Source: Nostoc sp. TH1S01 (GTDB lineage Bacteria > Cyanobacteriota > Cyanobacteriia > Cyanobacteriales > Nostocaceae). Taken from it: a DNA stretch of 64,000 nt. The stretch spans positions 16,804 through 80,803 of the forward strand of contig JAGKSW010000038.1 in assembly GCA_018993265.1 (NCBI GenBank), written 5' to 3'. Below the pieces are notes generated by a model. The model was not told where the DNA came from. It made no database searches and worked only from the letters and a program-made list of their open reading frames with translations. The translations under genes were made by a program, and so were the position numbers. Positions 33,526 to 42,463 of this stretch are shown piece by piece; position 1 is the first letter of the stretch; each line of letters opens with the position of its first letter.

Positions 33526-36500
33526 CTAAACGACGGTTGTAAAGTTACCAGTTCCTAAAGTACCTGTTAACCCTGTTACTTCAACAATGGCATCAGTATT
33601 AGCATTAAACGTGGCTGTAGCATCATTAATAGCTACAAAGGTACGGCTACCAAAGGTAAATTGAGCAGCAAAGTTAGCTGCAAAATTAGTAGAATTTAAT
33701 TTGGCTGCAATTCCAGTTGCATCCAGTGTTGCAACAGATCCCGCATTAGAGAACCCAGCTCGTGTAGTGGAAACGAGGAATTTATCTTCAATAGCACTAA
33801 AGTCTGTAATCACATCAAAGCTGTTGAGAAGAGAATCAGCTAAGTTGCGGTAATCAAAAAGGTCAGATCCAACTCCCCCGGTTAAAGTATCTTTTCCAAG
33901 TCCCCCAGTTAGTGTATCATTCCCCCCCAGTCCACTCAGACTATCATTGCCATCTTCACCAAGAAGAACATCCCGATAATTACTACCTATAAGATTGTCA
34001 TTTCCTCCCCTACCTTGTAAGTTTAATGCTGATCCGTCCTCTGGGGGAAGTTCTAGGTTATTAAAACTAATACTATCGTCATAGATAGTACCTATAACTG
34101 ATTCAACGTTTCTGACATTCTGACTGTTACTAATTGTGAGAGAAATTCCTGTCGCATTCTGTGAATAATTCACCTGGTCATATCCTGTCCCTCCATCTAT
34201 AAAGTCATTAATTCCACCAGGTACAATAAAATCATTCCCTTCTCCAGCATATATTTCATTGGTTCCATTATTACGTCCCGCCAGTAGATCATCACCAGCA
34301 AGACCGTATATTTTAACAGCGCCAACAGTGGGGTTATTTTGAGCAACATAGATGTAATCCCCAGCAATAGTTCCAGTGTAGCTTGCACCACTAACTGCTA
34401 CCTTACTGGTATTGTTGCGTGTTTGACCGATAACACCGTGAGACGCATTGTTAGTGAACAAACTTCCAATGAATTCCGTTAATCCAATATTTTGACCATT
34501 TATTACTGGTAAAAGGTTTGGATCTATATAAATTCTCAGAAAAGTTGAGGGTTCATTTGTTTGGTTGTTGTACGCTACTTCTACACCCGTTCCATTAATA
34601 CCCGACACAAATGTGTATCTATAAGATTGATTACCAGTTAGCTTAGGAAGTGTGATGGTATCTATCCCTGGTTGAAAATCCATAATTTCTACCAAGGATC
34701 GTTTTTGCGTTATGTTAACTGTTCCCCAACCATTACTTCCCTGTCCTTCAAAGAAATTACCGATAGCCGCTAAATTATTTTGATATTCCTCTATGTCTAA
34801 GTTGTAGTTGGCTTCGATATTAGCTAGATCATTAGCGAGGTGTGCTGTAGTAGCGATCGCATCAATTACCCCATCCGCTAAACCAGTAATATCTGCTGCC
34901 TGTGCTACTGCTGCTGCATAATCAATGCCAGCACTAATAAAAGCGGCACTAGTATCCGCAATAAGACGTTGCTCTCTAACATCCCAATCAGGTTCTACTA
35001 ACAGTTCAGCTAACTCTTTTAGTTTACCTGCATTGAAATCTAGTCCTACTGTACCAGATGATCCTTCAATAGATATGTTGAATATATCACTCCCTTGAGA
35101 ACCGTAAACTTTTTGTGATGTAGTTAAGCCATCATAGGATCTGAGTTGAAAAATGTCTGGGCCAAAACCTCCAAGAACACTAATATCAAATTTTTCAGGT
35201 TTTCCCAAAACAAAAAACTGAGAATCTGTATTGTTTCCGGTTGCATTATACTCTTTGATTTCAATAATGCCTCTTAAAGAATAGGTACTGTTGTAATCAT
35301 TCCATTTGCCAGCAGCACCAAAATTCATCCCCACATAATCTTCGTCACCCGCATTATTTGGTTCATTGGTAAAGAAGTTCCTGTAAGTAGAGGTTTCACC
35401 GCTCACCCACGTGAATTTAGTACCATCTGTAAAGGCTTCTGTAACCTTATCTGTCAGTCCAATCCACAGTTGTTCACTACCACCAAAGGTATTAACTAGC
35501 CAGTCTTGCTCGGCTTGAGAGTTAATGGTGACAAGATTTCCACCTAAACTTTGTGCTTGAGCTTGAGCTTGTTCCCATGTACCAGATCCAGTTAAGAGAT
35601 ATTTACTGCCGTTCCATTCATAAAACTTGTTTTCAATAATGCCTCTCGAAGAATAGGTACTGTTGTAATCATTCCATTTGCCAGCAGCACCAAAATTCAT
35701 CCCCACATAATCTTCGTTACCCGCATTATTTGGTTCATTGGTATAAAAGTTCCTGTAAGTAGAGGTTTCACCGCTCACCCACGTGAATTTAGTACCATCT
35801 GTAAAGGCTTCTGTAACCTTATCTGTCAGTCCAATCCACAGTTGTTCACTACCACCAAAGGTATTAACTAGCCAGTCTTGTTCGGCTTGAGAGTTAATGG
35901 TGACAAGATTTCCACCTAAACTCTGTGCCTGGGCTTGAGTTTGTTCCCATGTACTAGAGGTACTACTAAGTCTATAGATAGACCCATTAAACTGGTAGAC
36001 AGCATTGGGGAAGGGAAGAGTGTTAATAGTACCGTAAGTATTACTATAGTTTGTGCCAATGGCTTGGGCTGTAGCTCCATCTCTAACAAAAATGTTCGCA
36101 CCAAGACCTTGACCATTATTTGCACCAGTACCACCTGTGGCTGAGTTGACAGTAAAAACACTGTTGAGTAGGGTTAAACTTGCCCCAGAGTTGACGAAAA
36201 TAGCACCGCCTAGACCAGCGCCACCGCCGCCTCGACCACCATCAGCCCCAGCGACACCACTGGTATCACCATACCATTCACCTCGTTTACCACCAGAACC
36301 ACCAGCACCATTGCCACCGAATTGACCAGCAGTACCAGCACCGCCGCCAGCGCCCTGAAATTTATCTGACCATTTAGCACCAGCACCACCACCGCCGCCG
36401 CCGCCGCCGCCACCAGCACCAAAACCACCAGCACCACCAGCACCACCAGCACCACCATTCCAACTCCAAGCACCACCATTATGGTCGCCACCGGCACCAC

Positions 36501-37659
36501 CGCCGCCGCCGCCACCGCCTACTCCAAAATTACCCACAGCACCAGCACCACCAGCACCACCAACATTACCCTCTACTACATTCCCTCCAGCACCACCAGA
36601 TGAAGTAGAACCACCATTTAATCCTCCACCTCCACTTCCAGCTTGACCATTATCACCATTACGATTTGTACCGTAATATTCTCCCCCATTACCACCTCTA
36701 CCTGCATTGCCGTTGGCATTACCCCCAACTGCCCGATTTCCGGTAAAGGTCACATTATTAAGGGTGACATTCCCTGCGTTAATAAACAGCGCACCTCCAG
36801 CACCTAAACCACCGCCACCACCATTATTACCATCGCCTCCTCTGGCTAAACCATTAGCAAAGGTTAGTCTAGAGAAAGTAACATTAGCCCCATTCACTGA
36901 AATAATCTGACGGGCATTTTGACCATTAATAGTAGTGTTACCATCATCAACAAAATTAATGTCGTTACCTGTATTAAGATTGCCGAGGGAACTGTTGAGA
37001 AAAATTGTGCCACTAACGCCAGTTAAATCAATGGTATCCACTCCAGGAGTATTACCAGCATTAATGATGGCTTGGCGCAAAGAACCAGCACCACTATCGT
37101 TATTGTTGGTAACTGTGATGATAGGGTTATTCTGCTCAATCTCAACAACCTGACCATCCAAAGTCACCGTCGCACTATCATCCTCAGCCTTCAAAACCGC
37201 TAACTCTTCCTGACTTAAACTCTCCCCTTGCACCAACCTGGCAAAAATATCACCTTCATCCCCTGCTGCATCAGCTAGATTAATTCGTGCATCAAAAAAA
37301 TGCCCGATTTCCTCCAGCAACACGGCGGTAATAGCACCTGTATTCTGAGCATTTTGACTAATAAACTCAGCAGCTAAATAAATCTTGCCCGTAGTGATCG
37401 AAAAAGCACCATTCGCACCATTAATATCACTACTATTCACAATCTCGATGCTAGGGATATCATTAAAATCCCCTTGAGCAAAACTATCAAATAATGAATT
37501 AGCTTTTACCTGATCAAAACCAGAACCAAATGCAGTCTCCAATTTCTGGCTATACCCTGCATCATTGCGGAAGTTCCTGAGATATGAATGGGTATTGTTT
37601 AACGCATCTTGCAGTATTTCATCAATCTCAGAAAAGTTTAAAAATAAATTGTTGGTCAT
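33526..37659 (-). CDS. Large secreted RTX protein with Gly-rich region and two C-type lectin domains
   Basis: The 1377-residue protein has no N-terminal signal. In order: an N-terminal domain with LLEEIGHFFDARIN (to about 180), a parallel beta-helix start (NNNDSGAGSLRQAIINAG, about 190-280), a Gly-rich stretch (about 280-500), two near-identical C-type lectin domains (about 567-675 and 691-799) each with EPNNAG and KWND ligand motifs of the carbohydrate/Ca2+ site, a linker, and RTX nonapeptide repeats (GGLGKDTLTGGVGSD) near 1100-1285. This is the plan of calcium-dependent adhesins or matrix proteins exported by type I secretion, which uses the C-terminus. No secretion genes are adjacent. It is divergent from the STAND gene at 38041. 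Confidence 0.85.
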   Translation of the reverse strand: MTNNLFLNFSEIDEILQDALNNTHSYLRNFRNDAGYSQKLETAFGSGFDQVKANSLFDSFAQGDFNDIPSIEIVNSSDINGANGAFSITTGKIYLAAEFISQNAQNTGAITAVLLEEIGHFFDARINLADAAGDEGDIFARLVQGESLSQEELAVLKAEDDSATVTLDGQVVEIEQNNPIITVTNNNDSGAGSLRQAIINAGNTPGVDTIDLTGVSGTIFLNSSLGNLNTGNDINFVDDGNTTINGQNARQIISVNGANVTFSRLTFANGLARGGDGNNGGGGGLGAGGALFINAGNVTLNNVTFTGNRAVGGNANGNAGRGGNGGEYYGTNRNGDNGQAGSGGGGLNGGSTSSGGAGGNVVEGNVGGAGGAGAVGNFGVGGGGGGGGAGGDHNGGAWSWNGGAGGAGGAGGFGAGGGGGGGGGGAGAKWSDKFQGAGGGAGTAGQFGGNGAGGSGGKRGEWYGDTSGVAGADGGRGGGGAGLGGAIFVNSGASLTLLNSVFTVNSATGGTGANNGQGLGANIFVRDGATAQAIGTNYSNTYGTINTLPFPNAVYQFNGSIYRLSSTSSTWEQTQAQAQSLGGNLVTINSQAEQDWLVNTFGGSEQLWIGLTDKVTEAFTDGTKFTWVSGETSTYRNFYTNEPNNAGNEDYVGMNFGAAGKWNDYNSTYSSRGIIENKFYEWNGSKYLLTGSGTWEQAQAQAQSLGGNLVTINSQAEQDWLVNTFGGSEQLWIGLTDKVTEAFTDGTKFTWVSGETSTYRNFFTNEPNNAGDEDYVGMNFGAAGKWNDYNSTYSLRGIIEIKEYNATGNNTDSQFFVLGKPEKFDISVLGGFGPDIFQLRSYDGLTTSQKVYGSQGSDIFNISIEGSSGTVGLDFNAGKLKELAELLVEPDWDVREQRLIADTSAAFISAGIDYAAAVAQAADITGLADGVIDAIATTAHLANDLANIEANYNLDIEEYQNNLAAIGNFFEGQGSNGWGTVNITQKRSLVEIMDFQPGIDTITLPKLTGNQSYRYTFVSGINGTGVEVAYNNQTNEPSTFLRIYIDPNLLPVINGQNIGLTEFIGSLFTNNASHGVIGQTRNNTSKVAVSGASYTGTIAGDYIYVAQNNPTVGAVKIYGLAGDDLLAGRNNGTNEIYAGEGNDFIVPGGINDFIDGGTGYDQVNYSQNATGISLTISNSQNVRNVESVIGTIYDDSISFNNLELPPEDGSALNLQGRGGNDNLIGSNYRDVLLGEDGNDSLSGLGGNDTLTGGLGKDTLTGGVGSDLFDYRNLADSLLNSFDVITDFSAIEDKFLVSTTRAGFSNAGSVATLDATGIAAKLNSTNFAANFAAQFTFGSRTFVAINDATATFNANTDAIVEVTGLTGTLGTGNFTTVV
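35263..35584 (-). repeat. Lectin-domain duplication, copy 2
   Basis: Near-identical to 35635-35956, with a period of 372 bases (124 codons). It encodes the second C-type lectin domain of the RTX protein. Confidence 0.9.
35635..35956 (-). repeat. Lectin-domain duplication, copy 1
   Basis: Encodes the first C-type lectin domain. Few base differences from copy 2 mean the duplication is recent or homogenised. Confidence 0.9.
36200..36700 (-). repeat. Gly-rich coding region with GCC/CCA triplet runs
   Basis: Runs such as CACCGCCGCCGCCGCCGCC (36388 region) and alternating CACCAGCAC units encode the Gly/Ala-rich segment of the RTX protein. Such triplet tracts are prone to length change. Confidence 0.8.
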
Positions 37660-38040
37660 GGTTTTATTCCTTAATTGTCATTGCATCGAAAACTAAGCAC
37701 AAAAAAATGTCTGCATTCCTAAAGCCAATTTAGGAATCAGTCTCATCTAAAAGAGGTATATGAACAAAAGAGAGAATATTTAAGTAAGCAACAGTAAAAT
37801 TACTTACATTTGATATAACAATATTTTGTTACTGACTAACTTCAGACCTAAAAATTACTGACTTATTCTGACTTTTAACTAAGTTTAATAATTTTTTAAT
37901 ATTTTTCTTAAAGAGAGAATTTGAGTTAGTGATTTATAAATTGATACTATTATGTTTTTTCTATGAAATACCAAATACATTAAAATGTGCTTAAACATTA
38001 TTGTACGATAGTTATGTAACTAAACACACATTAATGCAGA
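37660..38040. promoter_or_regulatory. Divergent promoter region between RTX and STAND genes, with a 9-bp dyad
   Basis: ATTCCTAAA-GCCAA-TTTAGGAAT (37715-37737) is a perfect dyad 56 bases upstream of the RTX start. The rest is AT-rich and contains a looser AGTAAG/TTACTT pair near 37785. No promoter boxes can be fixed by eye. Confidence 0.5.
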
Positions 38041-38340
38041 ATGCCAAGGTCATTGAAAGTTCAAGATGACTGTATTGATCAAGTCAAGGTAGCACTGACA
38101 CGTAATGGCTACCCCACCCAAAAAAGCCTTGCTTATGACACAGGACTAGCTCTAGCTACAGTTAGTAAGTTCCTCACTGGAAAACCAGTTGGTCATGCAA
38201 ATTTTGAAGAATTATGTCGTAAATTACAGCTAGATTGGAGAGAAGTCTCTACACTTAATTCTCATTCTCAATTTAACTATCTAAGTAATAACACAAAATT
38301 AATTGCAAAAAAAAAACACAAATTGGGGTGCGGCAATTGA
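38041..38340 (+). CDS. HTH N-terminal part of a STAND protein, ends at A10 frameshift
   Basis: The 99-residue frame encodes a helix-turn-helix domain (QKSLAYDTGLALATVSKFLTGKPVGHANFEELCRKLQL) of the type that opens cyanobacterial HTH-NB-ARC proteins. It stops at 38338, shortly after a run of ten A (38307-38316). Removing one A joins it in frame to the NB-ARC frame at 38303 as AKKNTNWGAAIDISSFYGR, exactly the expected junction. The two frames are therefore one gene of about 518 residues, broken or read through by slippage at the A-run. Confidence 0.8.
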   Translation: MPRSLKVQDDCIDQVKVALTRNGYPTQKSLAYDTGLALATVSKFLTGKPVGHANFEELCRKLQLDWREVSTLNSHSQFNYLSNNTKLIAKKKHKLGCGN

Positions 38341-39598
38341 TATTTCCTCATTTTATGGACGCTCACAAGAACTGACACAACTAAAGTCATGGATTATAGA
38401 AGATGGCTGTCGCCTAGTGAAAGTTTTAGGTATGGCTGGTGTAGGGAAAACGACTTTAGCCACTAAATTGGCAAAATCAATTCAAGACCAGTTTGAGTAT
38501 GTGATTTGGCGAGCCATACAACATACTTCTTCAGCAAATGACCTTGTGACTGAGTTTGTATCATTTTTGTCCCATCAGCAAGAAAGCAAACCCGACATTA
38601 ATCTGCTGATTCATTATCTACGTAAATCCCAATGTCTATTAATTTTAGACAACCTAGAAACAACCTTAGATGCCGACTTAATGATCAACTATCGCTCAGG
38701 TTATCAGATATATAGTGATTTAATCCGAGCAATTAGCACAACCAACCATAATAGCTGTCTAATTTTAACCTCTAGAGAAAAGCCGGCTGAAATCGCCACC
38801 TTAGAGAGAACAGCTTTTAAGGTACGTTCCCTCAACTTAGAGGGTTCTCAAGAGGTAGCCTTACACTTACTGCAATCAAAGCAACTGCTCGGTTCAGAGG
38901 AGCAAAAACAGAAATTATGCCTTCTCTACAGTCATAACCCTTTACAAATCAATATGGTAGCTAATGCCATCATCAAGCTATTTGATGGCAAGATAGACAA
39001 ATTCCTAGAACAAAATACTTTATTGCTCAGTAACATCAGCCAATTACTCAAACAACAGTTACATCGTCTTTCTGAGCTTGAATGGCATATTATGTACTGT
39101 ATAGCTATTAATCAACAATTAACAAGTATTGATACCTTAGCTAAAAGCATTTGGTTGACTGTTCCTAAATACCAACTTTTGAACGCTATAGAAAGATTGA
39201 TTTGGCGTTCATTAATTGAAAAACAAGGTCAAGGTTATACCCAAAAGCCAGTGGTGATGGAGTATGTAGTGGAGCGGTTTAAAGAGCAGATTTTAAGTGA
39301 ACTGATAAATAAAGAATTTTTCCTGTTTAATCAACATCTACTGCTTACAGAAAACAGCAAATATTGCGGTATAGAAAATCAGACACCAGGAATTTTGCAA
39401 GGCATTGCAGACCAGTTTTGTAATTATTGTCCGTCCAGAATAGCTCTTAAAAGACACATTAAAGAAATTATAGAAGAAGTGCAAACTTTTCAGAACTGCT
39501 TATGTAAATATGGAATATCAAATTTTATTCATCTCTGCAACTATCTGGAATTTGAGTTAACGACAGCAGAACAAGAGATATTCCAACATTGCCTCTAA
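38303..39598 (+). CDS. NB-ARC (STAND) ATPase part of the same split gene
   Basis: Beginning with NWGAAIDISSFYGRSQELTQLKSW, it carries the Walker A GMAGVGKTTLA, Walker B CLLILDNLET, the TSREKP arginine motif and NPLQINMVA, all intact. Winged-helix and helical segments follow, then about 130 residues up to a stop at 39598. Related cyanobacterial STAND proteins go on with WD40 or pentapeptide repeats, which are absent here, so the sensor part is missing or lies in the terminal region. STAND ATPases act as switches in signalling, defence or cell death. The track start at 38303 is a TTG inside the A-run junction and is not an independent start. Confidence 0.85.
   Translation: MQKKNTNWGAAIDISSFYGRSQELTQLKSWIIEDGCRLVKVLGMAGVGKTTLATKLAKSIQDQFEYVIWRAIQHTSSANDLVTEFVSFLSHQQESKPDINLLIHYLRKSQCLLILDNLETTLDADLMINYRSGYQIYSDLIRAISTTNHNSCLILTSREKPAEIATLERTAFKVRSLNLEGSQEVALHLLQSKQLLGSEEQKQKLCLLYSHNPLQINMVANAIIKLFDGKIDKFLEQNTLLLSNISQLLKQQLHRLSELEWHIMYCIAINQQLTSIDTLAKSIWLTVPKYQLLNAIERLIWRSLIEKQGQGYTQKPVVMEYVVERFKEQILSELINKEFFLFNQHLLLTENSKYCGIENQTPGILQGIADQFCNYCPSRIALKRHIKEIIEEVQTFQNCLCKYGISNFIHLCNYLEFELTTAEQEIFQHCL
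38307..38316 (+). other. A10 run at the frame junction (possible slippage site)
   Basis: Ten consecutive A lie where the HTH frame must shift +1 to enter the NB-ARC frame. One A fewer restores a single reading frame. Confidence 0.9.
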
Positions 39599-39720
39599 TA
39601 TGTTTATGAAAGCACAACAGCGATCGCTCTCCATCAAGAAAAATGCGATCGCCCTTAATTTTCGTTCCCGTACTAAGAGTTACAGTTGAGCAAACTTCGG
39701 TGACTCAGCACTTTTATAAA

Positions 39721-40275
39721 TTAACGTCGCAAAAATAACTGAGTCATGTAGTATGTATTGCCAACTCGCCAAATTCCCACACCTGTCTCTCTAAACACTG
39801 GACGCAAAATATTGGCTCGGTGTCCGGGGCTATTCATCCAACCTTTGATGGCTGCTGGTACAGGTTGGGGTACATTCGTACAGGTAAATAAGTTTTCCCC
39901 CACCATCCAATAAGAGATTCTACCTGCACGTATTCTGTCTGGTAAGGTGCTACCATCAGCACCAGTGTGACTAAAGAATTTTTTCTGCGCCATCTGGCGG
40001 CTGTAGTTGCGGGCTACCTGGGTGAGTTTTTCATTATTTTGCAGCGGCGGAAGTCCGTTTTCTTGCCGTACTTTGTTGATACCTTGGCGCACGGCGACTT
40101 CCATGTCTGCAATTTTGGTAGATGCAGCAGGAATTACAGGCTGGGGTGGTTGGCTTGATGGAAATTCAATGTTGGGTAATGGCGGCGCATATTTTAGCAT
40201 ATCCTCGCAGCTGCTAATCAATAGTGCGATCGCTGCCGCAGCTAACCACATTATTTGAGGTAGTTTATTTTGCAT
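39721..40275 (-). CDS. CAP (SCP/PR-1-like) domain lipoprotein
   Basis: The signal peptide ends in LLISSC, a lipobox, so the protein is probably lipid-anchored. After a Pro-rich linker the CAP domain fills residues about 60-184: VRQGINKVRQENGLPPL, YSRQMAQKKFFSHTG (His), VGENLFTC and WMNSPGHRANILRP (the conserved GHRANI motif), ending in TYYMTQLF. CAP proteins are secreted and poorly understood in bacteria, sometimes binding lipids or acting as nucleases. It is monocistronic. A conserved-type length is seen. Confidence 0.9.
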   Translation of the reverse strand: MQNKLPQIMWLAAAAIALLISSCEDMLKYAPPLPNIEFPSSQPPQPVIPAASTKIADMEVAVRQGINKVRQENGLPPLQNNEKLTQVARNYSRQMAQKKFFSHTGADGSTLPDRIRAGRISYWMVGENLFTCTNVPQPVPAAIKGWMNSPGHRANILRPVFRETGVGIWRVGNTYYMTQLFLRR

Positions 40276-40498
40276 CTACTTATTGACTGTTGCCTAAACA
40301 CCCGATTGCTCACATTTATGGTTCTTTCTCCAGACAAGAACTATCAATTTAGCTGTCATGATGAAGTTGCTGTGAGTTCTGTCTTTACGGTAACAAAAAT
40401 CGCAAAATTCAACTGAGCTAAATTTGAGAGTTGCATTGCTGGAGAAAGAATAACAATGACAGGACTGATGCAGTGAGACAAAAATCTAGGGTTTAGAC

Positions 40499-40570
40499 AA
40501 GGGGTGTAAAGGTTTAAGAATGTAAGGGTTTTGCTCACTTATACCCCTACACCTCATCCCTTCACACCCA
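40499..40570. repeat. Inverted dispersed repeat, GGGGTGTAAAGG/TACCCCTACACC type
   Basis: GGGGTGTAAAGGTTT...GTAAGGG faces TTATACCCCTACACCTC. It is related to repeats at 15645 and 56950 and lies downstream of psaK. Confidence 0.55.
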
Positions 40571-40591
40571 ATCTCAACCTGACTTTTGGAT

Positions 40592-40843
40592 TTATAGACG
40601 GCCAATATTAGTCAGTCCTAAAACAATACCAATCCCGATAATGTGACCAAAAGCCATAGCCGCGATAAATGTGGGAACACTAACGGGTAACACTGGCAAT
40701 TTTGGCCCAACTAGAGGTTTCTCAATGCGGGTAGATAACAACAGAATGATCACGCAGGTAACGCTAATAATGATGCCTACTGTGGGATTCCACGCAGGGG
40801 TGGCGGGGACATTAGCTGCTGCTGCCAGTAAATTTGATAACAT
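40592..40843 (-). CDS. psaK: Photosystem I subunit PsaK
   Basis: The 83-residue protein has two membrane helices and the PsaK signatures WNPTVGIIISVTCVIILLL near the N-terminus and FGHIIGIGIVLGLTNIGRL at the C-terminus. PsaK sits at the edge of photosystem I in the thylakoid and takes part in linking antenna complexes. Cyanobacteria often have more than one copy. The ATG follows AGGAGAC. It stands alone, between the CAP gene and trpF. Confidence 0.92.
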   Translation of the reverse strand: MLSNLLAAAANVPATPAWNPTVGIIISVTCVIILLLSTRIEKPLVGPKLPVLPVSVPTFIAAMAFGHIIGIGIVLGLTNIGRL

Positions 40844-40949
40844 CGAGTTTTTGTCTCCTAAATGACAAAATTCATAAAACCTCCAAAATTATAGAATTAG
40901 TGAGTCAGCAACCAAAGATTGTTAGCAAAAATTCGCTCTTTAGAACTAT

Positions 40950-41582
40950 ATGCGGGTTAAAATCTGCGGCATTACTCAACCACAGCAAGCAACTGCGATC
41001 GCATCTTTAGGTGCAACCGCTTTAGGATTTATTTGTGTACCTACCTCACCGCGTTACGTAACTGCAACGCAAATTCGGGCAGTCATAACCCAATTACCAG
41101 ACAATATTGACAAAATTGGCGTTTTTGCCAACGCTAACATTGAGGAAATCAGTCAAATAGTGGATGATTCTGGTTTAACTGGTGTGCAGTTACACGGAGA
41201 TGAATCACTAGAATTTTGTCACAAAGTACGCCAAAAAATTCCCCATGTCGAAATTCTCAAGGCATGGAGGATACGAAGTGCTGACCACCTGGAACAAGCA
41301 GCTATATATGCTCAACACGTAGACACTTTATTACTTGATGCCTATCATCCCCAACAGTTGGGCGGTACAGGTCAAACTTTAGATTGGGCAATGCTAGAAA
41401 AATTCCACCCCGGTAGTCCGTGGTTTTTAGCGGGAGGATTAACCCCAGCAAATATCTTAGAAGCTTTAAGCCAAGTCAGCCCCGATGGTATAGATTTATC
41501 CAGTGGTGTCGAAATTCAACCAGGAGATAAAGATTTAAATAAAGTCGCACTACTATTTGAAAGGCTGAAGACCAAAGTCTGA
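40950..41582 (+). CDS. trpF: Phosphoribosylanthranilate isomerase
   Basis: A 210-residue TIM-barrel enzyme with the opening MRVKICGIT (catalytic Cys), [21 protein letters not shown] and [10 protein letters not shown] phosphate-binding loop, and IDLSSGVE near the end. It converts phosphoribosylanthranilate to the ribulose form in tryptophan synthesis. trpF is usually scattered from other trp genes in cyanobacteria. It is divergent from psaK and convergent with folE, sharing an STRR tract at its 3-prime end. Confidence 0.93.
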   Translation: MRVKICGITQPQQATAIASLGATALGFICVPTSPRYVTATQIRAVITQLPDNIDKIGVFANANIEEISQIVDDSGLTGVQLHGDESLEFCHKVRQKIPHVEILKAWRIRSADHLEQAAIYAQHVDTLLLDAYHPQQLGGTGQTLDWAMLEKFHPGSPWFLAGGLTPANILEALSQVSPDGIDLSSGVEIQPGDKDLNKVALLFERLKTKV

Positions 41583-41637
41583 AGTGTGAAGTGTGAAGTA
41601 TGAAGTGTGAAAATTCCTACTTCACACTTCACACTTC
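41567..41637. repeat. STRR tract with inverted arms at the trpF/folE ends
   Basis: GAAGTGTGAAGTGTGAAGTATGAAGT heptamers face TACTTCACACTTCACACTTC in opposite orientation, so the tract can fold as a bidirectional hairpin between the two convergent genes. Confidence 0.85.
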
Positions 41638-42344
41638 TAAAAGAACGATGGTTGGTGACGAATCAAATTAAAGAATTCTTCACGGGTTTTTTGTTCATCT
41701 TGGAATACACCCAGCATGGCACTAGTAACAGTCCAAGAACCGGGTTTCTGCACACCCCGCATTACCATGCACATGTGAGTTGCTTCCATAACTACTGCTA
41801 CACCTTGAGGTTCCAAAATCGTTTGAATCGCTTCGGCGATTTGGCGAGTTAACCTTTCTTGAACTTGCAAACGGCGGGAATACATTTCCACAATCCGAGC
41901 TAACTTACTTAAGCCCACAACTTTTTGATTGGGAATATAAGCAACATGCGCTCTCCCCATAAAAGGCAGCATGTGATGTTCGCAGAGGCTAAAGAAATTA
42001 ATATCTCGAACGAGTACCATCTCGTTATGCCCTTCATCGAAGATGGCACCATTCACTAGTTCGTCTAAAGATTGGTTATAGCCACTGGTAAGAAACCGCA
42101 TTGCTTCCGCTACACGTTTGGGAGTTTTGAGCAATCCTTCACGTTCAGGGTCTTCCCCAACACCGACTATGATGTTTCTGACGGCATCCATCATTTGCTC
42201 CATCTGTTCCTCAGAAGGCGGGTGCAAATCCGGTTGTCTGCCGTCGTGGGTGTTGCGATCGGGTCTGGTATTAATGGCATCTGCCAAATTAGAAATCAGA
42301 GGAGATTGAAAACGATTGGAACCGTTAGAACTAGCAATAGTCAT
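41637..42344 (-). CDS. folE: GTP cyclohydrolase I
   Basis: A GTP cyclohydrolase of about 235 residues. The zinc Cys-His motifs [20 protein letters not shown] and [22 protein letters not shown] are intact, as is [18 protein letters not shown]. It makes dihydroneopterin triphosphate, first step toward tetrahydrofolate and pterins in the cytoplasm. I used the ATG at 42344 (MTIASSNGS) because the first 14 residues of the track frame are encoded by STRR sequence. It is the last of folE-SDR-accA-aar-ado on the minus strand. Confidence 0.92.
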   Translation of the reverse strand: MTIASSNGSNRFQSPLISNLADAINTRPDRNTHDGRQPDLHPPSEEQMEQMMDAVRNIIVGVGEDPEREGLLKTPKRVAEAMRFLTSGYNQSLDELVNGAIFDEGHNEMVLVRDINFFSLCEHHMLPFMGRAHVAYIPNQKVVGLSKLARIVEMYSRRLQVQERLTRQIAEAIQTILEPQGVAVVMEATHMCMVMRGVQKPGSWTVTSAMLGVFQDEQKTREEFFNLIRHQPSFF

Positions 42345-42378
42345 GATGTAATTTTCAGTTAGTTTTGGATGTTTGCCA

Positions 42379-42463
42379 TGAGTCATTAGTCATCAGTCAT
42401 TGGTCATTTGTCCTTTGTGATTCACTCATAACAAATGACTAATGACCAAGAACAAATGACTAA
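42379..42463. repeat. STRR tract between SDR gene and folE
   Basis: Repeated AGTCATT, GGTCATT, AATGACT and AATGACC words in opposing orientations fill the gap between the two genes. Confidence 0.8.

Noticed and set aside
36210-36515. 101-residue minus-strand frame rich in Val, Ala and Leu
   Set aside because: It is a frame shadow of the Gly-rich triplet region of the RTX gene.
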